A stretch of 64,000 nucleotides of DNA, from positions 1 to 64,000 of the forward strand of contig NZ_JACCHP010000005.1 of the NCBI RefSeq assembly GCF_016031625.1, written 5' to 3'. The notes under the pieces were generated by a model, which was given only the letters and a program-made list of their open reading frames with translations, was not told the DNA's origin and did not search any database. Source of the stretch: Bradyrhizobium agreste (GTDB lineage: Bacteria > Pseudomonadota > Alphaproteobacteria > Rhizobiales > Xanthobacteraceae). A program made the position numbers and the translations under genes. Within the stretch, counting starts at the first letter, position 1. Each line of letters opens with the position of its first letter. Shown piece after piece: positions 35,254 through 46,184 of this stretch.

Positions 35254-36498
35254 TTAACACCGCGCCGCCGCTTCATCTCCCACCATGTCCGGCTGCCGGT
35301 CCAGGCCCACCGCCGGGGACAGAAGGATCACCAGCGCCTGCACGCCGAACAGGGCGGCGGCAAGATAGAGGCACGCTTCCGCGCTCCAGAAGCCCCCGAC
35401 GATCGCGCCCAGCACTGAACCGAGCGGACGGGCGCCGTAGCTCATGATGTTGATGGCGGAGACGCGGCCGAGCAGGCGCGGCGGCGTCACGGACTGGCGC
35501 AGCGTCGTGGTCGAGATCACCCACAGGATCGGGCCGACGCCGAGCAGGAAGAAGCTCAAGCCCGCGAGCCAGGGCGAGGGGACCAGCACCGTCGATGCCA
35601 TCACCAGGGCGGCGACGAAGCCCGTGACGGGACCGAGGCCGACGACCATGCCGAAGGCGATCCGCTGCATCACGCGCGTAGCGAGCAGCGCGCCGATCAC
35701 CATGCCGACGCCGTACATCGTCAGCACCGTGCCGACACCGGCGGCGCTCAGGCCGAGATGGCGCACGGCGTAGGGCACGAACACCGCGATCTGCAGGAAC
35801 CAGCCGGTGTTGAAGATGAACTGGGTGATGAAGACCGGCCGCAGCAGCGGATGGTGAAACACGAAGGCTGCGCCTTCGCGGATCTCCTGGAGCGGATGCC
35901 GCCGCGGCGCCGGCGCGCGCGCGGGCTCGTAGATGCCGGACAGCAGCACGACGGCGATGGCCGAGAGCGCCGCGGCAAAGCCGAACGCCGGGCTCGCGCC
36001 CCACCATCCCACCAGCGCACCGCCGAGTGCAGGGCCGCTGGCGAAGGCGATGGTGCGCGCGAGCTCGATGCGCGCATTCGCCGCCGGCAACAGGTCGGAG
36101 CTCACCAGCGAGGGCACCAGCGCCGGCGCCGCCACGCTATAGACCACGGTGCCGCACACCGCGGCGAAGCCGAGCAGGGCCAGCAGCGGCAGATTGAGGG
36201 CTCCCAGCGCCAGCAGCAGCACGACGGCCGCGAGCGCCGCCGCCCGCAGCGCCTCGGCGCCCGCCATCAGCCTGCGCCGCGAGATGCGGTCGGCAAGCAC
36301 GCCGGCGGGAATGGCGAACAGGACGAAGGGCAGGGTGAGCGCGGTCTGCAGCAGGCCGGTCTGCCCTTCGGCCACCCCCAGCGTCAGAACGGCGACGATG
36401 GGCGCTGCCGCGAGCGCAATCTGCTCGGCCGACTGCGCCGCGAGATTCGACCAGGCGAGGCGGTTGAAGGTTTCAGGAAGGCGAGGGGGCGTTGACAT
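35254..36498 (-). CDS. MFS transporter of the EntS / MFS_3 type
   Basis: The 414-residue carrier has twelve helices and the MFS_3 pattern seen in EntS-like exporters: FNRLAWSNLAAQSAEQIALAAAPI at the start, AGVLADRISRRRLMAGAEALRA for the helix 2-3 loop, and NIMSYGARPLGSVLGAIVGG near the end. Substrates in this group are often small hydrophobic molecules or siderophores; not determinable here. The ATG at 36498 is favoured. It is divergent from mntH; an imperfect GGCGCA/TGCGCC repeat lies just upstream (about 36500-36531). Confidence 0.85.
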   Translation of the reverse strand: MSTPPRLPETFNRLAWSNLAAQSAEQIALAAAPIVAVLTLGVAEGQTGLLQTALTLPFVLFAIPAGVLADRISRRRLMAGAEALRAAALAAVVLLLALGALNLPLLALLGFAAVCGTVVYSVAAPALVPSLVSSDLLPAANARIELARTIAFASGPALGGALVGWWGASPAFGFAAALSAIAVVLLSGIYEPARAPAPRRHPLQEIREGAAFVFHHPLLRPVFITQFIFNTGWFLQIAVFVPYAVRHLGLSAAGVGTVLTMYGVGMVIGALLATRVMQRIAFGMVVGLGPVTGFVAALVMASTVLVPSPWLAGLSFFLLGVGPILWVISTTTLRQSVTPPRLLGRVSAINIMSYGARPLGSVLGAIVGGFWSAEACLYLAAALFGVQALVILLSPAVGLDRQPDMVGDEAAARC

Positions 36499-36625
36499 GG
36501 CGCATATCCTGCAAAAGGCGAATGTGCGCCAATGTTCGTCCCCGGCGACCACCAAACCCACCCGCTTCCCGACAAGAGGCGATCTCCCGACGGTCCGCGG
36601 CAGGAATGCTTGCCGCTAGATGCAG

Positions 36626-36643
36626 TTGCAAATGAGTTGCAAT
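36626..36643 (+). promoter_or_regulatory. Probable Mur/Fur-type operator upstream of mntH
   Basis: Two copies of the palindromic hexamer TTGCAA (36626-36631 and 36637-36642) are separated by five bases in an AT-richer stretch 30 bases before the mntH ATG chosen here, and a further TGCAG precedes them. In Bradyrhizobium, mntH is known to be repressed by manganese through a Fur-family protein, which fits this site. It also argues that an upstream in-frame ATG at 36620 is not the translation start. Confidence 0.6.
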
Positions 36644-36670
36644 AAGAACGAAGTTGGGTATTCTGCCGAT

Positions 36671-38023
36671 ATGGATGCCCGATCACCCCACATGACTTCC
36701 GATATCGCCGGCTGGCGCCCTGATGCGCCCGCCACCAGGAGCCTCGCTGAGGTCAATTCCACAGTCGCCATTCCGGCCGCGGGCCACTGGTCGCGGCGGT
36801 TGCTGGCCTTCGTCGGGCCGGGCTACCTCGTCTCGGTCGGCTACATGGACCCCGGCAATTGGGCGACCGATCTCGCCGGCGGGTCGAAGTTCGGCTACAC
36901 GCTGCTCTCCGTCATCCTGCTCTCGAACTTGATGGCGATCCTGCTGCAGTCGCTGGCGGCGCGGCTCGGCATCGTCACCGACCGCGATCTCGCCCAGGCC
37001 TGCCGCGCCACCTATTCGCCGGCGGTGAACTTCCTGCTCTGGCTCGCCTGCGAGGCGGCCATCATCGCCTGCGATCTCGCCGAGGTGATCGGCACGGCGA
37101 TCGCGCTGAAACTGCTGTTCGGAATTCCGCTGATCGGCGGCGCATTGCTCGCCGCGCTCGACGCCTTCCTGTTGCTGCTGCTGATGAACAGGGGCTTCCG
37201 CTTCCTGGAGGCTTTCGTCATCGCGCTGCTGGCGGTGATCGCGGTCTGCTTCGTGGTGCAGATCGCGGCGGCGGCGCCGCCAGTGGCGGAGGTCTTGCGC
37301 GGCTTCGTGCCCAAGAGCGAGATCTTCACCAATTCCGACATGCTCTACATCGCGATCGGCATCATCGGCGCGACCGTGATGCCGCACAATCTCTACCTGC
37401 ATTCCTCGATCGTGCAGACGCGCGCCTATGAGCGCAACGACACCGGCCGGCGCGAAGCAATCAAATGGGCGACGACGGACTCGACGATCGCGCTGATGCT
37501 GGCGCTGTTCATCAACGCCGCGATCCTGGTCGTGGCCGCCGCGACCTTCCACAAGACCGGTCATGCGGATGTCGCGGAGATCGGCCAGGCTTTCGAGCTG
37601 CTGTCACCGCTGCTCGGTCTCGGTATCGCCTCGACGCTGTTCGCGGTGGCGCTGCTCGCCTCGGGCCTGAACTCGACGGTCACGGCGACGCTCGCCGGCC
37701 AAATCGTGATGGAGGGCTTTCTCGACCTGCGCCTGCCGAGCTGGGCGCGCCGCCTGCTGACGCGCGGCATTGCCATCATTCCCGTGATCATCGTCACGGC
37801 TGTTTACGGCGAGCGCGGCACGGCTGATCTGCTTGTGTTCAGCCAGGTCGTGCTGTCGATGCAGCTGCCTTTCGCGGTGATCCCGCTGGTCCGCTTCGTC
37901 TCCGACCGCCGCAAGATGGGCCAATTCGCGATCCCGACATCGGTCGCCGCGGTCGCCTGGATTGTCGCCGGCGTCATCGTGATTCTGAATCTGAAGCTGC
38001 TGGCCGATACATTTTTTGGGTGA
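36671..38023 (+). CDS. mntH: Nramp manganese/iron transporter MntH
   Basis: The 450-residue importer has eleven predicted helices. The metal-site DPGN motif is in [17 protein letters not shown], and the helix-6 [13 protein letters not shown] motif supplies the second part of the site. It should take up Mn2+ with protons at the inner membrane and is the main manganese importer of Bradyrhizobium by precedent. The ATG at 36671 is chosen because the region before it carries a probable operator; M25 is an alternative. The TTGCAA pair upstream predicts repression when manganese is plentiful. Confidence 0.92.
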   Translation: MDARSPHMTSDIAGWRPDAPATRSLAEVNSTVAIPAAGHWSRRLLAFVGPGYLVSVGYMDPGNWATDLAGGSKFGYTLLSVILLSNLMAILLQSLAARLGIVTDRDLAQACRATYSPAVNFLLWLACEAAIIACDLAEVIGTAIALKLLFGIPLIGGALLAALDAFLLLLLMNRGFRFLEAFVIALLAVIAVCFVVQIAAAAPPVAEVLRGFVPKSEIFTNSDMLYIAIGIIGATVMPHNLYLHSSIVQTRAYERNDTGRREAIKWATTDSTIALMLALFINAAILVVAAATFHKTGHADVAEIGQAFELLSPLLGLGIASTLFAVALLASGLNSTVTATLAGQIVMEGFLDLRLPSWARRLLTRGIAIIPVIIVTAVYGERGTADLLVFSQVVLSMQLPFAVIPLVRFVSDRRKMGQFAIPTSVAAVAWIVAGVIVILNLKLLADTFFG

Positions 38024-38064
38024 CGGAGATCGCTCCTGCGAACAGTTCGGCCGCGGAGCGCATT

Positions 38065-38463
38065 TCACATGAAGGGATTGGTGATTCGAAGGCCTTCCTT
38101 CAGAACCATTCCATGCTGGAAGTCTTCGGACAGCAATGTCTCGCATCCAGCGTGGAGTGCAGAGGCAGCGATGATCGCGTCGTAGGTCTGCATCCCGTAG
38201 CGCTCAGCAAGCCCAAGGCCGGTGTCATGGATATCCAGCGTGACAGGATAGATCGTAAGAAGCCCCCGCAACGAGTCCAGGAAGTTGTGCGTTTGCTGCC
38301 AGAACAATTGCGTCTTGCGACGGACTACATTGGCAAGCTCATTGAGCACCTGTACGCTGATCACGCCGCCGTCCGACAGTGCTTGCTCAGCTCGGTCAGC
38401 CTTCGCCGCATCGCTCGACACGAGATAGAAGAGGACGTTGGTGTCGAAGAAGTTAGCGGGCAT
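38065..38463 (-). CDS. PIN-domain toxin, VapC-like
   Basis: 132 residues with the PIN nuclease pattern: FFDTNVLFYL (D7), the middle acidic VLNELANVV, and the late YDAIIAASALHAGCETLLSEDFQ with further aspartates. Such toxins cut specific RNAs when their antitoxin is lost. It overlaps the antitoxin gene by 11 bases and follows it, the usual order. The pair is lower in GC than its neighbours, which fits acquisition. Confidence 0.88.
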   Translation of the reverse strand: MPANFFDTNVLFYLVSSDAAKADRAEQALSDGGVISVQVLNELANVVRRKTQLFWQQTHNFLDSLRGLLTIYPVTLDIHDTGLGLAERYGMQTYDAIIAASALHAGCETLLSEDFQHGMVLKEGLRITNPFM

Positions 38464-38683
38464 TCGCTTCCTCTCTGTCGAACTTGAAGTCGACAGGAAG
38501 GCTGCCGCGAAGGGCACGAATACGCTTCAGCAACTCGGCGCGGTCCGGTTTGCGGGCGACGCCGAATTCCCGGTCTCCAGCAACGTGGATTTCGATCTCA
38601 TCGCCTTCCTTCAGCTGAAGTGCTTCGACGACGGTAGCGGGAAGGCGGACTGCAAGGCTATTTCCCCACTTCGCGACCTGCAT
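38453..38683 (-). CDS. AbrB/MazE-type antitoxin, VapB-like
   Basis: 76 residues with an N-terminal swapped-hairpin DNA-binding domain (MQVAKWGNSLAVRLPATVVEAL, then LKEGDEIEIHV) and a charged C-terminal tail that should wrap the toxin. It lies upstream of and overlaps the PIN toxin, and a palindrome at 38697-38724 in front of it is suited to autorepression. Confidence 0.88.
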   Translation of the reverse strand: MQVAKWGNSLAVRLPATVVEALQLKEGDEIEIHVAGDREFGVARKPDRAELLKRIRALRGSLPVDFKFDREEANAR

Positions 38684-38696
38684 GTGGGCCTCCGAT

Positions 38697-38724
38697 AGAT
38701 ATACATGGCTAAGCGTGTATATCT
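38697..38724 (-). promoter_or_regulatory. Palindromic operator of the toxin-antitoxin pair
   Basis: Arms AGATATAC and GTATATCT enclose 12 bases, 14 bases ahead of the antitoxin ATG. The AT-rich palindrome is of the kind bound by AbrB-type antitoxins and overlaps a likely -10 region. Confidence 0.6.
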
Positions 38725-38873
38725 AACGCAGAGGATTCAAGCTCAATATCGGCAACCGTCCGGCATTGTTTGTTGCGGGGTGGCCGCCAGCAGCCCGCTC
38801 ATATCGAGCAGGGGCAAAGCAGCATGGACGGCAAGCGTCTTCGTCCAGCGCACGACCCGCACAAGAGTGTACC

Positions 38874-39650
38874 CTAATCCTGCGGCTCGGACGCCACGTC
38901 CCCCTGCGCATCCACGCGCAGCCAGCCTGAGGGGGCGAGGCGCTGCTGCGGCAGGAAGCGGGCCTTGTAGTCCATCTTTTTGGAGCCTTCGATCCAGTAG
39001 CCGAGATAGACGTAAGGCAGCCCTTGCCGGCGGGCGCGTGCGATGTGGTCGAGGATCATGAAGGTGCCCATCGAGCGGCTGACCTGGCCAGGATCGAAGA
39101 ACGAATACACCATCGACAGGCCATCGCTGAGGACGTCGGTGAGCGCCACCGCGATCAGCTCTTCGCCGCGCCCCGTGATGCCGCTGTCGGGGCCGCGCTT
39201 GCGGTATTCGATGATGCGGGTCTCGACATGGCTGTCCTCGACCATCATGGCGTAGTCGAGCACCGTCATGTCGGCCATGCCACCGTGGCGGTGGCGGGCG
39301 TCGAGATAGGCGCGGAACACCGAATATTGCTCGGAGGTCGGTACCGCGCTGCGCTGCTCGCCGATGATGTCGGCGTTGCGGGCCATGACTTTCCGGAAGC
39401 TGCGGGAGGGCCGGAACTCGTTGGCGATGACCCGGACCGAGACGCAGGCACGGCACTGGTCGCAGGCCGGCCGGTAGGCGATCGACTGGCTGCGGCGGAA
39501 GCCGCCATGGGTCAGGAGGTCGTTGAGGTCGCCGGCGCGGTCCCCGACCAGATGCGTGAACACCTTGCGCTCATGCCGGCCCGGCAAATAGGGGCACGGG
39601 GAGGGCGCCGTGAGGTAAAACTGTGGTGTATCGCGCGAGTGCTGGGTCAA
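38874..39650 (-). CDS. bpt: Aspartate/glutamate leucyl- or arginyltransferase (Bpt/Ate family)
   Basis: The 258-residue enzyme transfers an amino acid from aminoacyl-tRNA to N-terminal Asp/Glu of proteins, marking them for ClpAP by the N-end rule. The N-terminal part holds the conserved cysteines CPYLPGR and [11 protein letters not shown] that bind metal or substrate, and the C-terminal GNAT-like part has [24 protein letters not shown] and [20 protein letters not shown]. Bacterial members usually transfer leucine. The start is TTG ([13 protein letters not shown]); a GGAGG lies somewhat far upstream, so the start is moderately sure. Confidence 0.92.
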   Translation of the reverse strand: MTQHSRDTPQFYLTAPSPCPYLPGRHERKVFTHLVGDRAGDLNDLLTHGGFRRSQSIAYRPACDQCRACVSVRVIANEFRPSRSFRKVMARNADIIGEQRSAVPTSEQYSVFRAYLDARHRHGGMADMTVLDYAMMVEDSHVETRIIEYRKRGPDSGITGRGEELIAVALTDVLSDGLSMVYSFFDPGQVSRSMGTFMILDHIARARRQGLPYVYLGYWIEGSKKMDYKARFLPQQRLAPSGWLRVDAQGDVASEPQD

Positions 39651-39718
39651 GGGACGTCGTGGGCCTCCAAAACAGGCATCAGCATCGCGCTCCAGACGTC
39701 CCCGGTCAATCGATTAGC

Positions 39719-40258
39719 TCACCACGTCCGCGCCCCCTGGGCGGGTACGCGAACCGTATTGTTGATCACGACCGTTCCCAGCACGAAATCGTGCAGGAGG
39801 CGCCGGCGGGCGTTGAACAGGCCCACCAGCACCACGAACGGCGACAGGAACGAGACGGTCACCCAGAACAGCACGGCATGGGTGGCGCCGAGCACGAAAT
39901 AGCCGGGCGCGCCGTACCAGGTGCGCAGCTCCAGGTCCATCAGGCGCATGCCGACGGTAGCGGAGGATGGGCCGCCGATGCTGGCGCCGTAATAGACGAT
40001 GGCCCAGATCACGGAGGCCGGCCAGGCAATCCAGAACAGCGCCCAGCCGATGCCGAGGGTGACCACGCCGAACAAGGCGATGAAGACGTAGCCGAGGATC
40101 ACCGGGACCGAGATCACGACCATGTCGATCAGGAAGGCGAACGCCCGCCGCGTCGCGACGCCCCGGAACAGCTCCGGATGAAGGTCGGGGTCGTAGGCGT
40201 GCGGTTGTACGGCGCCATCATTGCGCCAGGTGCCTGAATTGCCCGAATCGTACGACAT
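39719..40258 (-). CDS. RDD-family membrane protein
   Basis: The 179-residue protein has the RDD pattern: RRAFAFLIDMVVISVPVILGYV, where the Arg-Asp-type motif starts the first helix, WIAWPASVIWAIVYYGAS, and a C-terminal helix with VGMRLMDLELRTW. Function is unclear; members may be ion antiporters or assembly proteins. The ATG at 40258 is used because 60 residues of further upstream frame look unlike RDD proteins. It follows bpt in the opposite direction of transcription order only in genome position; both are on the minus strand. Confidence 0.85.
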   Translation of the reverse strand: MSYDSGNSGTWRNDGAVQPHAYDPDLHPELFRGVATRRAFAFLIDMVVISVPVILGYVFIALFGVVTLGIGWALFWIAWPASVIWAIVYYGASIGGPSSATVGMRLMDLELRTWYGAPGYFVLGATHAVLFWVTVSFLSPFVVLVGLFNARRRLLHDFVLGTVVINNTVRVPAQGARTW

Positions 40259-40437
40259 AGTCCCGTTCTCCAGCGAAACCCACCGCAGCACATGGGAACA
40301 GCCGGGCCACACGCCAAGGCTGTCAGCCCACCACCACCGCAAAATATTCCGGCGATTCGGCGGCCGTGGCCGCTTGCGCGGTCCGCGATTTGCACCATTC
40401 TGGGGGGCGCGCGGATCCCTCACAGGAACAATTTTCA

Positions 40438-41073
40438 ATGGATCGTCAGGTCGAATTGCGTTGCCGCTGTGGCGGGGTCCGCGCCGTCGTCACGAGCGTG
40501 TCGCGGCAGACTGTCAATCGAGTGGTCTGCTACTGCGACGACTGCCAGGCCTTTGCCCACCAGCTCGGGCGCGCCGATCTGCTGAATGCCAAAGGCGGCA
40601 GCGACATTGTCCAGGTCGCGCCATCGACGCTTACATTCGTGCAGGGGCAAGACTGGATCGCGGGGGTGCGGCTGACCGCGAAAGGCCTTTATCGGTGGTA
40701 TGCAAGCTGCTGCAACACACCGGTCGGCAACACGCTTTCGCCGAGCGTTCCCTTCGTCGGCATCATCGCGCAGGCGTTCGAGGGCGGCACGCCGGCGCTC
40801 GACGAGGTCGCGGGAGCGCCGATCGGCGCCATTCTCGGCAAGTATGCGGTCGGCGAGCCACCGGCGGGCTCGACGGGACTTGATCTTGCTCTCATCCTGC
40901 GCGCGATCGGCAAGGTGCTGGCGTGGAAGCTGCGGGGGAAGACATGGCCGCATCCGTTCTTCAAGCGGGGGACGCGCGAGCCGATCTATCCAATCACTGT
41001 GCTGTCGCGCGAGCAACGCGAGGCGCTGCGTCCGTTATGCGGACCTCAGCCGAATGCGCAAGCCGCGGGTTGA
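40438..41073 (+). CDS. GFA-like zinc-binding protein (DUF6151-type)
   Basis: 211 residues with the Cys pattern of glutathione-dependent formaldehyde-activating enzymes: C9 and C11 in LRCRCGGVRA, C31, C33 and C36 in VCYCDDCQAF, and a pair in YASCCNTPVGNT. These make one or two zinc sites. A catalytic role is not proven for this subgroup. It is divergent from the RDD gene; the 180-base gap has no evident operator. Confidence 0.8.
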   Translation: MDRQVELRCRCGGVRAVVTSVSRQTVNRVVCYCDDCQAFAHQLGRADLLNAKGGSDIVQVAPSTLTFVQGQDWIAGVRLTAKGLYRWYASCCNTPVGNTLSPSVPFVGIIAQAFEGGTPALDEVAGAPIGAILGKYAVGEPPAGSTGLDLALILRAIGKVLAWKLRGKTWPHPFFKRGTREPIYPITVLSREQREALRPLCGPQPNAQAAG

Positions 41074-41127
41074 GTGTTGCAGCGCAGCGGCAGGGGTGGG
41101 CGGGCAACTCCGCCCGCGCGCTTCGGA

Positions 41128-41158
41128 CGAGCGCCGCGCAGAGCCGGGACCCGGACGC
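41128..41158. repeat. Partial copy of intergenic repeat family B
   Basis: It contains the GCGCAGAGCCGGGACCC block shared with the copies at 21008 and 24641, but lacks the second half. It lies between the GFA-like gene and the hemB stop, next to a GGGCGG/CCGCCC hairpin (about 41100-41120) that may serve as a terminator. Confidence 0.6.
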
Positions 41159-41168
41159 CCAAGTGGGA

Positions 41169-42856
<1,688 letters not shown>

Positions 42857-42869
42857 CGATCGCAATCTC

Positions 42870-43007
42870 GTGCCCCGGACGCAATGCAGCACGCCGCACT
42901 CGCGGCGTGATGCGTTGCAGAGCCGGGGCCTACATCTTCCGAAATCTCGCTTTGAAACATCTGGGTCCCGGCTCTGCGCGCCGCTTCGCGGCGCTTGTCC
43001 GGGACAC
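42870..43007. repeat. Dispersed intergenic repeat (family B)
   Basis: Runs from GTGCCCCGGACGCAATGCAG through GCAGAGCCGGGGCC and a facing GGGTCCCGGCTCTGC block to TTGTCCGGGACAC. It is the third full copy in the window; halves are near reverse complements, so the transcript would fold into a long hairpin. Confidence 0.8.
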
Positions 43008-43358
43008 GGTTGTGCGCGCTTGGTTGACCGCTGGTTGCCTAAAATTCGCGGTAAGTTTTCATTGACCAGCCGGTTCCGCCACAGCCGTTACACGTGCGTT
43101 TCGAAACAGGGCGGGGCTGTTCTGGAATGCGACAACAGGTGCGGACGGAGGGTGAACAGGACCTTGCCAAGGTCAACAGAGGCTTTCGAAAAGTGCTTGT
43201 GGCACAGGCTTAATGCGCAATTCACTGTCTTAAATTCATGATCTCTTTATTCTCTTATTTAAGCCGATGTTCAAACGCGCCCCTTAAGTTGCACCTATCA
43301 GGCGGGACACAAGTTTCGTCGAATAAGTGTCGATAAAAACGACAACAGGGGAAGTGTC
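43008..43358. other. AT-rich promoter region of ldtR
   Basis: About 350 bases with no gene. The part from 43190 on is strikingly AT-richer than the surroundings (CTCTTTATTCTCTTATTTAA), which fits a strong promoter. Short GTCG/CGAC half-sites (43318-43352) just before the ldtR ATG may be an autoregulatory operator; this is a guess. Confidence 0.4.
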
Positions 43359-43877
43359 ATGATGAAAGCCGTCGCAACTGCGGCAGATACCGCAGAGCGA
43401 GTCTCCGGCCAGCAGGGTTCGGTGCAGTCGCTCTATCTGGAAGCTTTGACTCTGGTGGAGCGGCTGCATCGCCGGCTCCTCGACGTGATCAAGGACGAAT
43501 TCGATCGCCGCGGCCGTGCGGACATCAACTCGGTCCAGGCGCTCTTGCTCTACAACATCGGCGACAAGGAGTTGACCGCGGGCGAATTGCGCACGCGCGG
43601 TTACTATCTCGGCTCCAACGTCTCCTACAATCTGAAGAAGCTCGTCGAGCTCGGCTTCCTCGATCACCAGCGCTCGCGCGTCGATCGCCGCTCGGTGCGC
43701 ATCCGCCTGACCCCGCAGGGCCAGGAAGTCCGCCGCATCGTCGATGCGCTCTACCAGAAGCATGTCAAGACGGTGGAGCAGGTCGGCGGTATCTCCGGCG
43801 ACGAGTTCGCGACCCTCAACAAGTCGCTGCACCGTCTCGAGCGGTTCTGGACCGACCAGATCCTCTATCGGCTCTGA
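43359..43877 (+). CDS. ldtR: MarR-family regulator LdtR
   Basis: 172 residues with a winged-helix core: LTAGELRTRGYYLGSNVSYNLKKLVELGFLDHQRSRVDRRSVRIRLT carries the recognition helix and wing. This matches LdtR of Rhizobiales (known from Liberibacter and Sinorhizobium), which controls an L,D-transpeptidase and stress and motility genes. It sits downstream of DUF6163 and upstream of small genes and glyA. The AT-rich leader suggests it is well expressed and possibly autoregulated. Confidence 0.88.
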   Translation: MMKAVATAADTAERVSGQQGSVQSLYLEALTLVERLHRRLLDVIKDEFDRRGRADINSVQALLLYNIGDKELTAGELRTRGYYLGSNVSYNLKKLVELGFLDHQRSRVDRRSVRIRLTPQGQEVRRIVDALYQKHVKTVEQVGGISGDEFATLNKSLHRLERFWTDQILYRL

Positions 43878-44077
43878 GTTTTTCAAGGGATCAGGGCCAA
43901 GCCGGCCCAAAACAAGACCGGCAACCCTCCCGAACGTGCCTGACTTCCCCAAACGCGCCGGCCCGGAGCTGCCCCCGGACCGGCGCGTTGATGTCTTTTG
44001 CACCTGCGAAAAATCCCCGGCTGGCAGGAACCAGTTCCGGGCTCGGTGCTTATCTCCTTCGGATCGGAGAAACGTCG

Positions 44078-44314
44078 ATGCTGGTGGAGCGCGGGCTTCA
44101 GGTGGTGAACGTGGAACTCGTCAGCCAGGCCTATGCCATCGCCGCGAACTACCTTCGCCGCTCCGGCGCGATCCCCGACACTCTCGTTACCGACGAACGC
44201 CTGCTTCACCTGATCGTCAAGCTGCTCCAGCACGGCGAATTCAACAAGATCAGGCTGGCCAACAGGGCCATCGCCCGGTTCCAGGCGCAGACCGAGGCCA
44301 AAGCGGTTGCCTGA
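44078..44314 (+). CDS. Small conserved-looking protein of unknown function
   Basis: 78 residues, all helical: MLVERGLQVVNVELVSQAYAIAANYLRRSGAIPDT. No signal peptide, no membrane helix and no known motif. A GGAG lies ten bases ahead of the ATG. The next small gene starts 37 bases after its stop, and both lie between ldtR and glyA, so they may be a small operon. Longer starts upstream are possible. Confidence 0.6.
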   Translation: MLVERGLQVVNVELVSQAYAIAANYLRRSGAIPDTLVTDERLLHLIVKLLQHGEFNKIRLANRAIARFQAQTEAKAVA

Positions 44315-44351
44315 TCAAAACCCCCAAAATCGCAACGAACCAGAGGATGCC

Positions 44352-44573
44352 ATGGAAGCTGCCATCGACCGCATCATGCAGACCTATGACCTGCTCGCCA
44401 ACCGCACCGCGGCGGCCAGCGCCGAGGCGCGTGAAAAGGTCACGAACTACCTCAACATCCTGATGGAAGCCGGCGAGACGGACAGCCACAGGTTGACCGT
44501 CTGCGGCCTGACCTACCTGCGCCAGCTCGACGGCAGCGTCGACCCGGTGAAGGCGGGGTATACGGGGCTGTAG
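44352..44573 (+). CDS. Small protein of unknown function
   Basis: 73 residues (MEAAIDRIMQTYDLLANRTAAASAEAREKVTNY), an amphipathic helical bundle-like sequence with one Cys. AGAGGA precedes the ATG at a proper distance. A TTG start at 44307 is possible. No family recognised; partner of the preceding small gene by context. Confidence 0.6.
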   Translation: MEAAIDRIMQTYDLLANRTAAASAEAREKVTNYLNILMEAGETDSHRLTVCGLTYLRQLDGSVDPVKAGYTGL

Positions 44574-44814
44574 CACGACCGCAAAGAATGAGGCCCAAAG
44601 CGGCCCCAGCCCGGATATTGACAGGGAGCGGTCTTGCAAAACCGCTCCCGGGCTGAAAACCTCCAATCCCACCATATCTTGCATAAATATCAGGCCCGAC
44701 CCGCAAATGCTTGGCCTGTTGCGGGCGATGTGGTAGATCGCGCGTGCTCCCGACCGCCACACCAGACCCGCCCGTAGCCCGCCAAAAGGCTGCGGCGGTG
44801 GAGATATTCGCAAG

Positions 44815-46113
44815 ATGACCGCACCCAAGACAGCCTCCGCGCCCGATTCGTTTTTCACCGCTTCGCTCGAGCAGGCCGATCCGGAAATCGCCGCCGCCAT
44901 CAAGGGCGAGCTCGGCCGGCAGCGCCACGAGATCGAGTTGATCGCCTCCGAGAACATCGTCAGCCGGGCCGTGCTGGAAGCGCAGGGTTCGGTCATGACC
45001 AACAAATACGCGGAAGGTTATCCGGGCGCGCGCTATTACGGCGGTTGTGAGTGGGTCGACGTCGCCGAGAACCTTGCGATCGATCGCGCCAAGAAGCTGT
45101 TCGGGGCCAATTTCGCCAACGTGCAGCCGAACTCAGGCAGCCAGATGAACCAGGCGGTGTTCCTGGCGCTGCTGCAGCCCGGCGACACCTTCATGGGTCT
45201 CGATCTCGCCGCCGGCGGCCATCTCACCCATGGCTCGCCCGTCAACATGAGCGGCAAGTGGTTCAAGGCCGCGCACTACACCGTGCGCCGCGAGGACCAG
45301 ATCATCGACATGGATGCGGTGGCCAAGCAGGCCGAAGAGGTCAAGCCGAAGCTGATCATCGCCGGCGGCTCGGCCTATTCGCGCGCCTGGGACTTCAAGC
45401 ATTTCCGCGAGATCGCGGACAGCGTCGGCGCCTACCTCCTGGTCGACATGGCGCATTTCGCCGGGCTCGTCGCCGGCGGCGTGCATGCCTCCCCGGTGCC
45501 CTACGCGCACGTCACCACCACCACGACGCACAAGTCGCTGCGCGGTCCGCGCGGCGGCCTCATGCTGTGGAATGACGAGACGCTGACCAAGAAGCTGAAC
45601 TCGGCGATCTTCCCGGGCCTGCAGGGCGGTCCCCTGATGCATGTGATTGCCGCGAAGGCGGTCGCCTTTGGCGAGGCGCTGCGTCCGGACTTCAAGGTCT
45701 ATGCCAAGAACATCGTCGAGAACGCCAAGGCCTTGGCCGAGACCCTGAAGGGCCATGGCCTCGATATCGTCTCCGGCGGCACCGACAATCATCTGATGCT
45801 GGTCGATCTCCGGCCCAAGGGCCTCAAGGGCAACGTCTCGGAGAAGGCGCTGGTCCGCGCCGCCATCACCTGCAACAAGAACGGCATTCCGTTCGACCCG
45901 GAATCGCCCTTCGTCACCTCGGGCATTCGCCTCGGCACGCCGGCCGCGACCAGCCGCGGCTTCGGCGTGGCCGAATTCCAGCAGGTCGGCGGCATGATCG
46001 CCGAGGTCCTCAACGCGATCGCGCAATCCTCCGACGGCAAGGCGCCGCTGGTGGAAGCTGCGATCAAGGAACGGGTCAAGGCGCTCACCGACCGGTTCCC
46101 GATCTACCAGTAA
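44815..46113 (+). CDS. glyA: Serine hydroxymethyltransferase
   Basis: The 432-residue PLP enzyme interconverts serine and glycine, loading one-carbon units on tetrahydrofolate. The PLP lysine is K240 in [14 protein letters not shown]; other marks are [28 protein letters not shown] and [16 protein letters not shown]. It is followed by a 45-base palindromic repeat and nrdR, and the long upstream gap shows no glycine riboswitch. Confidence 0.97.
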   Translation: MTAPKTASAPDSFFTASLEQADPEIAAAIKGELGRQRHEIELIASENIVSRAVLEAQGSVMTNKYAEGYPGARYYGGCEWVDVAENLAIDRAKKLFGANFANVQPNSGSQMNQAVFLALLQPGDTFMGLDLAAGGHLTHGSPVNMSGKWFKAAHYTVRREDQIIDMDAVAKQAEEVKPKLIIAGGSAYSRAWDFKHFREIADSVGAYLLVDMAHFAGLVAGGVHASPVPYAHVTTTTTHKSLRGPRGGLMLWNDETLTKKLNSAIFPGLQGGPLMHVIAAKAVAFGEALRPDFKVYAKNIVENAKALAETLKGHGLDIVSGGTDNHLMLVDLRPKGLKGNVSEKALVRAAITCNKNGIPFDPESPFVTSGIRLGTPAATSRGFGVAEFQQVGGMIAEVLNAIAQSSDGKAPLVEAAIKERVKALTDRFPIYQ

Positions 46114-46119
46114 GGCGCC

Positions 46120-46164
46120 GCATGATCCGGAAAAGTGGGTACCGGTTTTCCGAAAAGATCATGC
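46120..46164. repeat. 45-base palindromic repeat (family D)
   Basis: It begins GCATGATCCGGAAAAGTGG and ends AAAAGATCATGC, with a GGTACC centre; the two halves are largely reverse complements. I recall this GCATGATC...GATCATGC element as very common between genes in Rhizobiales. It lies between glyA and nrdR. Confidence 0.85.
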
Positions 46165-46184
46165 GAAAATAAAGGTCTCGTTGG

